A stretch of DNA of 64,000 bases from Aspidapion aeneum (taxonomy: Eukaryota > Arthropoda > Insecta > Coleoptera > Brentidae), in the NCBI GenBank assembly GCA_963576565.1, contig OY755046.1:51640786-51704785 (forward strand). The letters run 5' to 3'. The notes beneath the pieces were generated by a model that saw only the letters and a program-made list of their open reading frames with translations, ran no database searches and was not told where the DNA came from. A program made the translations under genes and the position numbers. Of the stretch, positions 44,901 to 55,400 are shown piece by piece (the stretch's first letter is position 1; every line of letters begins with the position of its first letter).

Positions 44901-47900
44901 CCTAGTATAGGTATTAGTCCTGTAAAAATCTAATTTTACCAAATTGAGGGTCGTATTTGATACCATGATATATTATTAACAACCTAAAAACAGGGTGACT
45001 GGAGAGTGAGCCTTGAAACACAGAACTGAACAAACTGAGACTTTTCTATTCATCCCAGATTATTCCCCCAGTTTTTTAGCAAAGTTAAAGCATTTTTAAC
45101 AATCACAAACATTGAACCACTAAACTACGGACGACGACATATTGTATAGTTCAGGCACGTAAATAAGGGGATAGTAGGGGACAGTATCCCCCTCCTAAGT
45201 TTATATCATGAAATAATACTTAATTTTCCATAAGTAAAATTTGCATTAAATAAAATGTATAAACGGAATGGGACAAATGGGCGCAAAGTCATAATGCCAC
45301 TAATGTAGTTTTTAAGGTGTAATATTGAGTTTTGTGATACTTTTACAACATTAGTTCGATATTTTTAAATTTTAGTTATTTCTACCTTTAAAGAACCTCT
45401 TGCTGGATGGATAGATAACATTTACGGTCCCACAGGAGTGACAGTAGGCATCTTTTCAGGTGTTTTGAGGTGAGAATTTACGGCCCCACAGGAGTGACAG
45501 TAGGCATCTTTTCAGGTGTTTTGAGGTGAGCATGGTTCCGGATCTCAAATCAAACTTCTCTCTTATTAGGATGACCATCTTCTTCTTTAAGTTCCGTCTC
45601 CTCGTCGGAGGTTGGATATCATCAAGGCAATTCTAATTTTATTAGCAGCTGCTCTGAATTAGTCGGTTGAGATTAGTCCATACCAGTCTCTCAAGTTTTT
45701 AAACCAGGATGTTCTTCTCCTTCCTTGACATCTCTTTCCTTTTACTTTTCCTTCCATTATGTTTTGTAGTAGCACATATTTGAATCCTCTTATGACGTCA
45801 AAAATATTCACGTTTTCGTCTTTTTAAAATGTTAATCACTTCTTCATCCTTCTGAATTCTTCGACGCTGCCAGTCCATGATATTTTTAATAGACGCCGAT
45901 AACACCATCTTTCAAATGCCTCAAGTCCAGCCATATCAGATTTTTTTTAAGAGTCCAAGCATCTGATCCATAGAGAAGAGTTGATAACACGCAGCATCTT
46001 AGCATTCTTAGTCTAAGCTGTAAATTTATGTCTTTGCTACAGAGAAATTTTTTAATCTTAACAAATGCTGATCTAGCTATTTCTATTCGCGACCTTATCT
46101 CTGGTGCTTGGTCCAACGTTTCAGTTATCTAGGTACCCAGATATTTATACTTTTTTACCCTCTCTATTTGTTTATTATCAATTAGAACATTTCCTCAGGC
46201 ATTTTCTTTTTTTCTTATAATCATAAATTTTTTTTCTTAAGGTTCATTTTTAGACCATAGGCATTACATTTATCGTTCAATCTTTGCATAAGGGTTTGTA
46301 AGTCTCTCAGATTGTCGGTTTTAATAATAGTATCATCGGCAAATCGTTGTTTAAAACCTGTCCATTGATAGTTACTCATGCTTCTCTGTTATTCAGGGCT
46401 TCTCGAAAAATTGACTCGCTGTATATGTTAAACAAAAGTGGAGAAAGCACACCATAACCATAACATACAGCAAATCCGTGAAAATATGAATTTTCCAACT
46501 TTGAGCAAGCAAGGTTTAGGAAACTTGAGATAATATCATAAGACTTCTTATGCAATAATTTTTTTAGAGTAATGGACTGCAAAAAAACTAAAATTAGTGA
46601 CGTTGTGCCAGTTGACACATGCGTAGCGGGCATGATTGCTTCTGCGTGGGACGTTGCTCAGAGAGAGAACGAGAACAAGGAAGATGGGTAAGAAAACAAT
46701 ATAGCCACCATTATTAAGTCCGCTATTATTAAAGACATCAGTTCCCTTGGTGCTACTGTTGATTTTGTCGATTTTACTTCAAGAGCTCTTGATAGTAAAA
46801 GTCACGTGGCGGCGGTTTTCGTTGATTTGGAAAAAGCTTTTGATGTAGTTGATCATAGAACTCCAGTATTTTTTTTTTTAAATTGGTTTACGGGGAAAGA
46901 TGTACACATTAATAGAATTATGTATTTTTAAAAGATAACAAAAAACATGTCTAGAGGGAGTCTCTAGTAAATCAGAATACGTAGAGTGTGAAGTGCCTCA
47001 AGGCTCTGTTTTGGGGCACTTTATTTAATAATTGTACTCAGTTTACAAAAAAACTGTTGCCACGGTTGCCGACGATACTGTCCTTGTTTATGTATATTCT
47101 GATATAAGATGTTAGAAAATTATTGTAAATAATGACCTCATAAAATATCAATCCTGGTTAGTTCACAATAAACCACAAATTAATCTAAAAAAAACTAAAT
47201 ACAAACTTTTTTTTCAAAAAAACACAAAAGTTGAGTCAATCGATATTTAAGTTGGCATAGTTGACAGTATTAGATACCTGTGACTACTTGTTGACGATAA
47301 ATTGACCTGACTTTGCATTTTGAACAATAAAAACCAAAATTGTCCCCATGATAGCAGCATTATTTAGATGTCATTAATTAAATAAAACTTCTTTACAAAA
47401 AATATATAATACCTATTTCTTATCCATCTTTAGATATATATGGAATCTGTTTGGGGAACCTGTGGAAAAACAATGTTTGAGAACTCCAAATTTCTTCAAA
47501 ACAAAGTAGTTGTTCAAAGTTTTGTTTAATTTGTCTTTTAGAACACCAACTGACGAAGTTTCTAATCAGACATCTATATTGAAAATTTCTAAAATTCTAA
47601 AAGCAATATTACAATTGTTTATAGTAACCAAGTTCATTCTTACCAAACTAAAAACAAAAAAATATATTTTTAGAAAGTACAAGAACAAATGTTGCTCTAA
47701 ACAATCCCATACGCCTTTGCACGACAACTTACAATGAGTTACCAGATGATGTAAAAAAATCCTAATTTTCATACTTTTAAAAAAATTTTAAAAACAAATT
47801 TACTAACTATCTTAAAACTTGTTATAAAAATTATTGAGGTTTAAATAAAGCCTACAAAAAAAAAACTTCAAATTAGAAAACTAGAAAATGCCCTTTGAGA

Positions 47901-50900
47901 TGGTAAAATAAATAAGAATAAATGGTAAAATGCTTGCTTTTAGAAACCAGGACGAAATCCCCATTTACAACTACGTTTCTTCGGTGGAAAATCCTCTAAG
48001 ATGGGTGGAAATGTTCAAAATCAACATTGCCTACGGACAGTTGTACCCTTATTCAAAAGCGATATGGACGCCATCATTCGTGTTTCCGCGTTCCACGTTT
48101 CATCTAAAATTTCTAAAAATCTTTCTGCATTACATACCAGCAGCTTTCATGGATCTCCTAGCTTTAATCACAGGAAGAAAACCAAGGTATGGCCACGATA
48201 ACGGTATGTCAGCGCGCATTCATATACAGGGCGAATTCTAGGTATTAGTCCAAAATTGGAGGATCAATTTAGGAGCTCAAAATATTACTATTCCTTCGAT
48301 CCTGACAATCATCTTCTGTCAGATTTTTTTGACTCCTTGATCTTTGGATTGACTGTTGCCATTCTAGTTTAGGACACCCTCTTTTTCTGCGCCCTATTGG
48401 TTGCCATTCTAGGACCTGCTTTGGTAATCTTTCGTCGATCATATGTTGTACATGGCCGTACTATATCAGTTGCCTTTTAGTGATGTCATCCGTTATGCTT
48501 CCCTCGATTCCCATTCTTTCTTTTATGATCTTATTTCTTATGTGATCTGTTCTAGATATTCTCATTGATCTTCTTATTGCATCCATTTCGACACTTTCCA
48601 TTTTTGTTTTGTATTTTTCTGTTACGCGACAAATCTCTATTCCATACAGCTTTTCACCACTGTTTTATTAACGGCCACTGCTCCATAAAATACCTACTGT
48701 TAAGACATCCAATAACCTTTTTTACTTTTACTATTCTTTTTTCCAGTTCTTTACAGTCTGTTCCTGTCTTATCAAATGTGCCACCCAAGTATACATGCTC
48801 ATTGCATGGAGATATTACTTGTCCATTAGAAGTAGTAGTTTAGAAGATACAGTTTAACACCCTGTTACTTTTTAAATTTCAAGTTTTGTCCAGAGCAAAT
48901 AGGTTTTTATGTGTTTTGGAACAAAAAATGGTGTATGGGGGTTTTTTGGGTCGAGAAATACGAATGCGGTGTTATTTTTGATAGAATTTGTAGAGGGCGC
49001 GACTTGCGGTATCTCTAGTGCCTTTAATTTGGCATATATTTTTGTGGCTAATTTATTACAAATCTGATACCATATTTGAAATCCTGGATGTCTTTTACAA
49101 CAGCCAGAATTAAGATTTATAAATCCTAATCAGATCTCGTCAGTTTTCATAAATATGGCATATATTGTTGCCTGGTCAATAATACTCGTCAAGTCAATTA
49201 AATCTTGTAAAATCTGGTCGATTTTATGAGTTTTTACCGTTTTCAAGCGGTTTTTTTGACAGGATGGTCAGACCTAAGTTGTTCTAAAAATATTCTTAGA
49301 AGTTTACGTGTTGGTAATATATTTCTTACATTCTATACTTAAATATTTTAGGCTTCTAAAAATCTATTTTAAGATTGACAAATTCCTGGACGTGATAGAG
49401 TACTTCGCACTACGCGAATGGGACTTTAGGAACGAGAACGTTCAAAACCTCTGGAAGAAAATGAACAATTTGGACAGGGAGTTGTTCCCATTGAGCATGT
49501 CCCAGGTATCTTGGTTCCTTATGTTCAGAACCTACATACCTGGAGTCAGGAGATATTTGTTAAAAGATCCAGATAGCACGCTGGAAGTAGCAAGAAAAAG
49601 AAATTCAAGGTAAAATTTACTTGATCCCAGTTTGATTATGACAGTTGATAAACGCCATTTTACTATACCACCCAAAACGTTCGCAGGAATTAAGGTCACT
49701 AGATCACGAAGTTCGTGATCTAGTGACCTCAGGTGGAATACACCCAATTTACTCATGTGCCTATATTTCTACTGTTATAGTTCTTCTTTCTTATTTGTTA
49801 TCTTGTGCGTACCCAGGGGGGGTCCAAGATTTTTTTAGATATTTTCCACATATTTCAGGATAAAGAGATATAATGGCATAAAATACGACATCATGAGGCT
49901 TCGCCCCCCCCCCAAAGGCCTCGGCTCCCAAGACATGATCCTGGGTGCACCACTGCTGTTATTAAGGCGATATCATTAGCATTTTAGGTGGTTCAAGTAT
50001 TGTCCGTTTACTTTGATGCCTATTTCTTCCCAATATAAGATTCTAAAAACATCTAGGAGCGAGGGGTCATCAGCTTTCAACAGTACTGTACAAATTGCAC
50101 AACAGGACTCGACAGTACCACGACAGGACCCAACAGTACTCGACGGTACACGACAGTACCCAACAGTACTCGACAGTACACGACAGTACCCAACAGTACT
50201 CGACAGTACCACGACAGGACCCAACAGTACTCGACAGTACACGACAGTACCCAACAGTACTCGACAGTACACGACAGTACCCAACAGTACTCGACAGTAC
50301 ACGACAGTACCCAACAGTACTCGATAGTACACGACAGTACCCAACAGTACTCGACAGTACACGATAGGACCCAACAGTACACGACAGTACTCGACACTAC
50401 CCCCCAACCCCAACCAGTGGCGTAGATGCGAAAAGACATGATGAGCTTTTTTTTTTTTTTTTTTGGTCGCAAGTTTTTTGAGCGCGCGCTTTGTCCCTGT
50501 CGGTCTTCCCGAAACATGATGACCTTTTTTGTTTTTTTGGTCGCAAGTTTTTTCAGCGCGCTGTGTCCCTGTCGGCCTTCCCCGAACATGATGACCGTTT
50601 TTTTTTTTTGGTCGCAAGTATTTTGAGCGCGCGCTTTGTCCCTGTCGGCCTTCCCCAAACATGATGACCTTTTTGATGATTTTTTTTGTTTTTTTGTTTT
50701 TGCTCGCATGTTTTTTGAAGGGCGCGCTTTGTACCTCGCAACAGGACCCAACAGTACTCGACAGTACACGACAGTACCCAACAGTACACGACAGGACCCA
50801 ACAGTACTCGACAGTACTCGACAGTACACGACAGTACCCAACAGTACTCGACAGTACTCGACAGTACCCAACAGTGCTCAACAGGACCCAACAGTACACG

Positions 50901-51232
50901 TCAGGACCCAAGTCCTGTTGGACGCTGTACAAAATTTTAGGGTGCCGATGACCCCTCGTCTAGGAGCTGGTTAAATAGTTTACGGGATATTATATGTCAC
51001 CACCCTCTGACACCTCTTCTTATGCGGACTGGCTGGCTGCTTTTTATATTTACCCAATTTTGATATGTCTATTTTTTATTTGTGTGTTAAAATTTTCATT
51101 TTTTTATTTTTTAGGCTAAAGTTAGTCCATTACATAGTCAAATTTGTGCTAGTTCTCATCATTGGAAATTTACTCTTGAGTCTTGTAGCAATGTTTTTGT
51201 CAGCATTACTCCAGCAAATCAATTTTAATTAA
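38778..51232 (+). CDS. Fatty acyl-CoA reductase (waterproof-type), complete
   Basis: Reduces long-chain fatty acyl-CoA to fatty alcohol with NADPH, for cuticular wax, tracheal or pheromone lipids; the acyl chain preference is unknown. Nine exons (38778-38969, 41079-41327, 41598-41743, 44801-44910, 45376-45469, 46568-46687, 47944-48186, 49352-49609, 51115-51232) join in phase to 509 residues, the usual family length. Residues 18-25 TGGTGFVG form the nucleotide-binding loop. HVSTAY (151-156) and Y205-x-x-x-K209 form the active site. IYRPSI and GPTGVTVGIFSGVLR follow, then the C-terminal Sterile domain with EYFALREWDFRNENVQNLW, and a hydrophobic segment at about 478-500 that would anchor it in the ER or peroxisome membrane. 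The start MEKSEIQEFYKDKNIFITGG is typical. The introns are unusually rich in mobile DNA. Exon 5 ends in a duplicated donor. Confidence 0.95.
39640..40975 (+). mobile_element. RTE-like LINE relic in reductase intron 1
   Basis: Fragments in order: ISKAEIKRALKKMKNNKAPG, KDGVTAEMLKYGGKA, then after a shift KGDRADIKNYRPITFLIVIY, KEQAGFRKGF and YIAFIDFEKAFDSIKYWAVK. A deletion joins IHEGSKE directly to LIKMLEELDTAFKNIGLSMN, removing the catalytic F-A-D-D block. The 3' end is a (GATA)n tail near 40948-40972, as in RTE-type elements. Confidence 0.8.
41079..41327 (+). CDS. Fatty acyl-CoA reductase exon 2
   Basis: Acceptor TTTTTTTTAG, donor GTAAAA, 83 codons. Contains AISGDTSLVGLGLSITDRQK, NVMFHMAATLNFKEPIQ and INVGATKEIL, a strongly conserved stretch of the family. 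Confidence 0.93.
41598..41743 (+). CDS. Fatty acyl-CoA reductase exon 3
   Basis: Acceptor TTTTTTAG, donor GTAAGA. Encodes AYIHVSTAYANCHKRIIEEK, with the catalytic serine/threonine region, and IYDHPYANVDLEKFLEKL. Confidence 0.93.
42100..43295 (-). mobile_element. LTR-retroelement relics in reductase intron 3
   Basis: Near 43106-43294 the minus strand reads FFKRLKCAHLTIHSKKSQFF, then RFLSYIIDENGLRTDENKV, a Gypsy-type reverse transcriptase segment. Near 42330-42480 it reads LRKFRSRAW, LPKGNKLDQRVRKAVLVGY and RGYSLSITEERGVII, resembling the end of a Copia integrase region. The two point to two nested relics. Both are heavily mutated. Confidence 0.55.
43690..44560 (-). mobile_element. Tc1/mariner-superfamily transposase relic
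   Basis: Minus-strand text RNILKRHGYWSFQVKKTQEI, FPDDQFRRMEFCETMIEK and, after a shift, NICFTDESSFS resembles the segment around the first catalytic D (FTDES) of IS630/Tc1/mariner-type transposases. The N-terminal part includes VREMEEERQQRETMIYDAAE. Stops and shifts rule out function. Confidence 0.6.
44801..44910 (+). CDS. Fatty acyl-CoA reductase exon 4
   Basis: Acceptor TTATTTTTAG, donor GTATTA. Encodes ILGDWPNTYTFTKALAETLV, KQNSKGLPAGIYRPSI, holding the catalytic YxxxK. Confidence 0.93.
45376..45469 (+). CDS. Fatty acyl-CoA reductase exon 5
   Basis: Acceptor ATTTTAG, donor GTGAGA at 45470. Encodes VISTFKEPLAGWIDNIYGPT, GVTVGIFSGVLR. A second donor in a 56-bp tandem copy lies at 45526; using it would shift the frame, so the first is chosen. 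Confidence 0.92.
45420..45530 (+). repeat. 56-bp tandem duplication of exon 5 end and donor
   Basis: The segment from TTTACGGTCCCACAGGAGTG to GTTTTGAGGTGAG is repeated at once, with TTTACGGCCCCACAGGAGTG. The repeat copies the last 49 coding bases, the donor and five intron bases. Apart from one T/C change the copies are the same. Confidence 0.9.
45570..46480 (-). mobile_element. LINE relic in reductase intron 5
   Basis: Minus strand reads GVLSPLLFNIYSESIFREAL, further KKFMIIRKK, and APEIRSRIEIARSAFVKIKK, FLCSKDINLQLRLRMLRCCV, LSTLLYGSDAWTLKK. This is the standard order of the reverse transcriptase thumb and C-terminal region in insect LINE proteins. The catalytic block is missing. Confidence 0.75.
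46568..46687 (+). CDS. Fatty acyl-CoA reductase exon 6
   Basis: Acceptor TTTTTTTAG, donor GTAAGA. Encodes VMDCKKTKISDVVPVDTCVA, GMIASAWDVAQRENENKEDG, the conserved D-x-VPVD segment. The phases match exon 5 ending at 45469 and exon 7. Confidence 0.92.
46700..47850 (+). mobile_element. LINE relic in reductase intron 6
   Basis: Plus-strand fragments FVDFTSRALDSKSHVAAVFV, DLEKAFDVVDH, SEYVECEVPQGSVLG, TVADDTVLVYVY (the ADD catalytic box), INLKKTKYKLFFQKN and SVWGTCGKTMFENSKFLQNK. It is the same family as the minus-strand relic at 24000-25540, with several stops. Confidence 0.75.
47944..48186 (+). CDS. Fatty acyl-CoA reductase exon 7
   Basis: Acceptor TGCTTTTAG, donor GTATGG. Encodes NQDEIPIYNYVSSVENPLRW, then the linker and PAAFMDLLALITGRKPR, leading into the C-terminal domain. 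Confidence 0.93.
48290..48850 (-). mobile_element. LINE relic in reductase intron 7
   Basis: Minus-strand pieces: TGTDCKELEKRIVKVKKVIG, CLNSRYFMEQWPL, then ESVEMDAIRRSMRISRTD-like and RIREIMEGSITDDITKRQLI-like text in broken frames, and RKRGCPKLEW-type text. This is the C-terminal tail of an endonuclease-reverse transcriptase protein. It is heavily shifted. Confidence 0.5.
49352..49609 (+). CDS. Fatty acyl-CoA reductase exon 8 (Sterile domain)
   Basis: Acceptor ATATTTTAG, donor GTAAAA. Encodes LLKIYFKIDKFLDVIEYFAL, REWDFRNENVQNLWKKM, SQVSWFLMFRTYIPGVRRYL, the core of the FAR C-terminal domain. Confidence 0.93.
49693..49729. repeat. Perfect palindrome in reductase intron 8
   Basis: 18-bp arms AGGTCACTAGATCACGAA and complement around one G. 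No clear direct repeats flank it. Confidence 0.8.
49802..49955. mobile_element. hAT-type MITE copy in reductase intron 8
   Basis: Ends TGCGTACCCAGG and CCTGGGTGCACCACTG. Interior AGATATTTTCCACATATTTC and CATCATGAGGCTTCGC match the copies at 1389, 20744 and 51338. Confidence 0.7.
50090..50910. repeat. 10-bp-based minisatellite around a 75-bp tandem array
   Basis: Two arrays (about 50100-50400 and 50745-50910) are made of decamers CGACAGTACA, CGACAGTACC and CAACAGTACT, ordered mostly as 30-bp triplets. Between them (50437-50735) lie four units of about 75 bp with CATGATGACC, a T-run, GGTCGCAAGTTTTTTGAGCG and TGTCCCTGTCGGCCTTCCCC. Outer flanks share an inverted GAGGGGTCATC block. A long minus-strand open frame here is a by-product of the repeat. 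Confidence 0.9.
51115..51232 (+). CDS. Fatty acyl-CoA reductase exon 9 (membrane anchor)
   Basis: Acceptor TATTTTTTAG. Encodes RLKLVHYIVKFVLVLIIGNL, LLSLVAMFLSALLQQINFN and TAA. The hydrophobic run is the usual C-terminal membrane segment. Confidence 0.92.
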
Positions 51233-51264
51233 AAATGTTAATAATACTAAACTTTAGTTTTAAG

Positions 51265-51270
51265 AATAAA
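51265..51270 (+). promoter_or_regulatory. Polyadenylation signal, fatty acyl-CoA reductase
   Basis: AATAAA 33 bases after the stop codon, with a second AATAAA-like site about 30 bases further on (AATAATAAAGG). Confidence 0.6.
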
Positions 51271-51337
51271 ATGTAGTACTGATATAATAATAATATTAAT
51301 AATAAAGGTTTTTATTAATAAAAAACTACTTTATTTC

Positions 51338-51499
51338 ATGGGCGCACCCAAGGAAGGGGGGTCGGAGCCCGGACCCCATCAAGGCTAAGATTTTTTTAGA
51401 TATTTTCCACTTATTTTATGAACACAAATATAAATAGCATAAAATACGGCATCATGGGGTTTCGGGCCCCCAAAAGACATATTTCTGGGTGCGCCACTG
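51338..51499. mobile_element. hAT-type MITE with TSD TTTATTTC
   Basis: Ends CATGGGCGCACCCA and TGGGTGCGCCACTG. The exact 8-bp target duplication TTTATTTC lies at 51330-51337 and 51500-51507. It separates the reductase 3' end from Chpf and is the best-preserved member of its family in the window. Confidence 0.85.
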
Positions 51500-51849
51500 T
51501 TTATTTCACCAATGTGGGCGAGGTTTAGGTTCGGTTCAATGTTTTAGGAATGTTATGTTATGTGTAATCCGCATGCGTAGTCAACGGTGCAGGCAAAAAT
51601 TTCGGAAAAATTTTACACTTGTCAGATTAAATCGCACAAGCAATTTGTAGGAAAAAAATTGCAATCTAAAAACTACTAAAAATTTCTTTAAAAATGCGCC
51701 CGGGGCGAAAAAATTACACCACAGAAAAATGAAGTATCTTTGGCAAAAAATGTTGCCGCAGAAGAAGAATTTGGTTAAAACAAAAAAAAATGATGAAGCA
51801 AACGAAAATTAAAGAAAAAATTATATTTAAAAAAATAAATGGTTCACAT

Positions 51850-51965
51850 ACAAAACAACAACGACGGAGAATGGATTAGCTAAACCTTATTACGGTGCAT
51901 GTGAGGGTTAGCTAATTAATCCAAGAAATGTGCTTACGGTGCATCTGCGTATTAGTTCCTTGTGC
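51850..51965. repeat. Repeat block upstream of Chpf
   Basis: CACATACAAAACAACAACGA, GAATGGATTAGCTAAACC and TTACGGTGCATGTGAGGGTT recur at 53860-53935 inside Chpf intron 2, where an inverted partner also exists (CTTACCCTCAGATGCACC at 53791). It is probably the end of a non-autonomous transposon. Confidence 0.5.
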
Positions 51966-52181
51966 GTGTGACCTATTCAAGCCGCAGTCAAATTTAAATC
52001 TGACGCAGGGACCCTATTACTTTTAATCAGCTGTTAAAAATAGGGTTATTTTCATAAATTTGTTTATTATTTTCCTTAAATTAAAAAAAAATTGCTCTAT
52101 TTTAGCAATGTGTTACACAAAAACGTTGTCGTTGGTTTATATTACTAAATAATTCCTTAAATTTTAGTTTAAAACACTTTT

Positions 52182-52486
52182 ATGCAACCTTTAAAAATGC
52201 TAAAAAACCTAAAAAAACTCATCTCAGAGAACATGTACCTATTCCTTGGCATACTGATTGGTCTTTACATCTCAACATTCCTGAATACAAATTTTGACAC
52301 AACTTGTCATTACTCACAATACAATCTCTTTGGTACTAATAATGAACACTCAGTGATAAGTAACAAAAGCGCTCAGGAAATAATTGATAACTCAGTTAAT
52401 AGATTGGGGCCTAAAGTTGTTGCTAAAACAGCTGCTGAGTTAAACAGTGCTGGTAAGAAAGAGAAAGCAAAGCTTATAAGACCTAG
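52182..52486 (+). CDS. Chpf: Chpf exon 1 (membrane anchor and stem)
   Basis: ATG to donor GTAAGT, ends two bases into an arginine codon. Encodes the signal anchor and a stem ending GKKEKAKLIRPR. The start is the first in-frame ATG after stops. Confidence 0.88.
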
Positions 52487-55400
52487 GTAAGTCACATACA
52501 ATTTAAAATCATTGGATAATTTAATGAAGTTACTTATTATAATAGCTAATAAGATTCCTAGTGCAACTTATATTGCCTTTATTCATAAAATTCTATTTTT
52601 AGATATTATTCAACTGAACTTGGCATAAGAGAAAAAATGTTTATTGGCATTTTTACATCAGAAGACAAAGTTAACACTCAAGCTGTTCATATCAACAAAG
52701 CCATTGGCCACATAGTAGACAAGATTAAATTTTTTATTACAGCACAGTATAAATTAAAAACCAAGTTTAATCTTACAGGGCTTGTAGGTAAGAAATTAAA
52801 GGAGAATTCCTTATACTCTGTATCAAGCTCTGTATATGTAATGGAAATTTAAACATTTTAAATAGAAAACAATTATTTAGTGGTATGTAAAAAATTTTTT
52901 TTACATTTTTTGAATTTAAAATATTGTACTTTTTTTATTAGGTGACCTTTGTCACACACTATAGATTATGTTGTGTCTGAGGGGAGAACAATTGACCCAA
53001 AATTTGTACATGTATTGTCAGTAATGCCATGTAAATCTTGTAATGTTATTAAGAGCAAATCCTTTTATATCTAGAGTGTTTTGGATAGGAGATGACATTT
53101 CTGTTTTCCTTTGCTATGTTTGTTCATTCGAATGTTGGCACTATCACTCAGGAATGCCTAAACTTATTTTTTTTTTAAGTTAATCACAGTGGCCACTAAT
53201 TTAGCTATTTTCTAAATATTTTATTAATTAATTTCTCTAAAAAAAACGCTATTTACGAAAACATATGAAGAGTATACTATTCAAGAGGGCAATGTAACCT
53301 ATTAACCGAGTTATATCGCATTAGGTTTTGTCAGTGGCATAGTTCAAAATGTGGTTCTACTACGTTATACCTCGCTCGTCAAAACGCCCTATATAACGAT
53401 TTTTTTGTATGGAAATGATTCTTTGGACTATTTTTAGTCGATTTAGATACGGGAAATTAAAAAAAAAAGTATGGTTTTTTTGAAAAATAATTTAAAAAAA
53501 AAACGTTACATAGTGATTTTCTTTGACTTGTTTTGGTTGAAAAAAATCAATTTCTATCACTGCGTCGTCAAATTTTCGACATAAATTTGTAAATTAGCTT
53601 AGGATTAATAATTTAACAATTTTAAATTCCTTACATACCTGTTTTTTCGCGGTTTTTTCACATAACTTTGAAAATTTGTACAGTTGACCTTCCCACAGAT
53701 GTTTTGACACATTGAGAGAAATTTTTTGCTGGGCCGACTGTTTGCAGGTCATTCGGCCATATCAAATTTCACAAATCGATTTGCTTACGCTGACTTACCC
53801 TCAGATGCACCGTAAGCACTTAAGCGCGATCATGGGTTTAATCGCGATTAAGTCCTTGTTGCTCACATACAAAACAACAAAGATTGAGAGTGGATTAGCA
53901 AAGCCTTGTTACGGGGCATCTGAGGGTTAAAGGCACAAATTATAGGAAATTATTTATTTAGAACTATTCACCAAGAATCGGCGCAGCCGATTCTTGCTTA
54001 TTGCTTGTGCGGTACGGTTCGGTTCGGTTTCGTTCAGTTCGGTTCGGTTCGGTTCAGTTCGGTGCGGTTTGGTTCAGTTCGGTTCGGTTCGGTTCGGTTC
54101 CGTACGGTTTGGTTCGGTTAGGTTTGCCTCAGTTAAGTTCGGTTTGACTTGTTCTTAGGTAAGGTTTGTTGTGTCTTAAAGTAATTCAGCAGGAGTCGGC
54201 GCAGCCGACTCCTGCTGAATTACTTTAAGACACAACAAACCTTACCTAAGCCCGACCCGAACCAAACCAAACCGAACTGCTGAATTACCGTTTTTGTGGT
54301 TTACTTTATGTAAGGTCAGGTTAGGCTGATTAGAATGTTCGGTTGTGCTGATTTTTACATCATTTTTATGATAAATAACAAACTATAAAGCTTTCTGCAT
54401 CATTTTTTCCATTATAAATACTCAATAGACGATTTTGGACGATTTTACAGAGTCGAAAATGCGCGACCAATTAAATGGTTGGAGCCAGATGTCAGGTAGA
54501 ACGTTAGATTTAAAAAATATGGTGTACCCATATTTCTATGCGTAAATACATTTCTAAAAACACAATTACCTTTTTTCGTCCCTTGCCAGACAGTTGGTCA
54601 CCTTATTTTGGCTAATTGACCATGTAGATCAAGTTCAGTGGATTGTGAGCCGCCCGTTTTTATCTCGACATCACAAACGTCAAATAACCTCTTTCTATAG
54701 CAATTTGTGTAATTTTTTACTAATTTTTTAATTTTGAAATTTCTAAAAAAAATGTGAAAAATCCGCATTTTTTTTTCTTGAAAACGGTATAAAAAGACCT
54801 AAACTTATTATTAAAAAAAAAAACACGCATTTTCCAGCATCGAGGTATATCGTAGTAGACCCCGTATGACAAACCCTGTTGGTGTTTATACAGAAAAATA
54901 ACATGACATAACATTACATGACATAACATGAGACATAAAAAGATGCCCAACTTTTATCTTTTTATGTCATGTCTTGTGTGAAATCACATTACGCGCATGA
55001 TCGCGACGTCATTTGTTTACGATTTTTTACCATAACCCTACTTTTATATTGTGTTTGGATAGTTTTGATGTGGTTTTTTTTGTTTAAAAAAGAAATAAGT
55101 ATGCAAAAAAGGTAAGCAAAACGTCAGATATTTAAGTACATATAAGTAGGTAGCCTTTTTTCATTCATTTTTATTGCAGGTAATTGGGGCTCCCCTAATA
55201 CATGTGATGATGGCCCTTTGGTTAGTTTAAGTGATGTATATACTTGTTTTAGATGGATGAAGAAGTACAGCTTCTAGTTCTCATTGGCCTTGCAGCTAGT
55301 GCTATATGTATAACAAGAGTGTGAAAAAGAAGGCACTTTAAAATTCGCCCAATGAATAAGAAGTCCAAGCCATTTTTTTTGGCATTCTTATCTTTGTATC

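Noticed and set aside
45470..45525. Exon 5 of the reductase extended to the second donor
   Set aside because: It would add 56 bases, break the frame and destroy the conserved join SGVLR-VMDCKK to exon 6.
49976..50932. 318-residue minus-strand open frame in reductase intron 8, and shorter ones in other frames
   Set aside because: It is the translation of the decamer and 75-bp tandem repeats (endless STVGYCRVL-type text). Several frames are open at once because the repeat lacks stops.
54000..54135. Interstitial telomere repeat
   Set aside because: The unit is CGGTT, not the insect TTAGG or a close variant.
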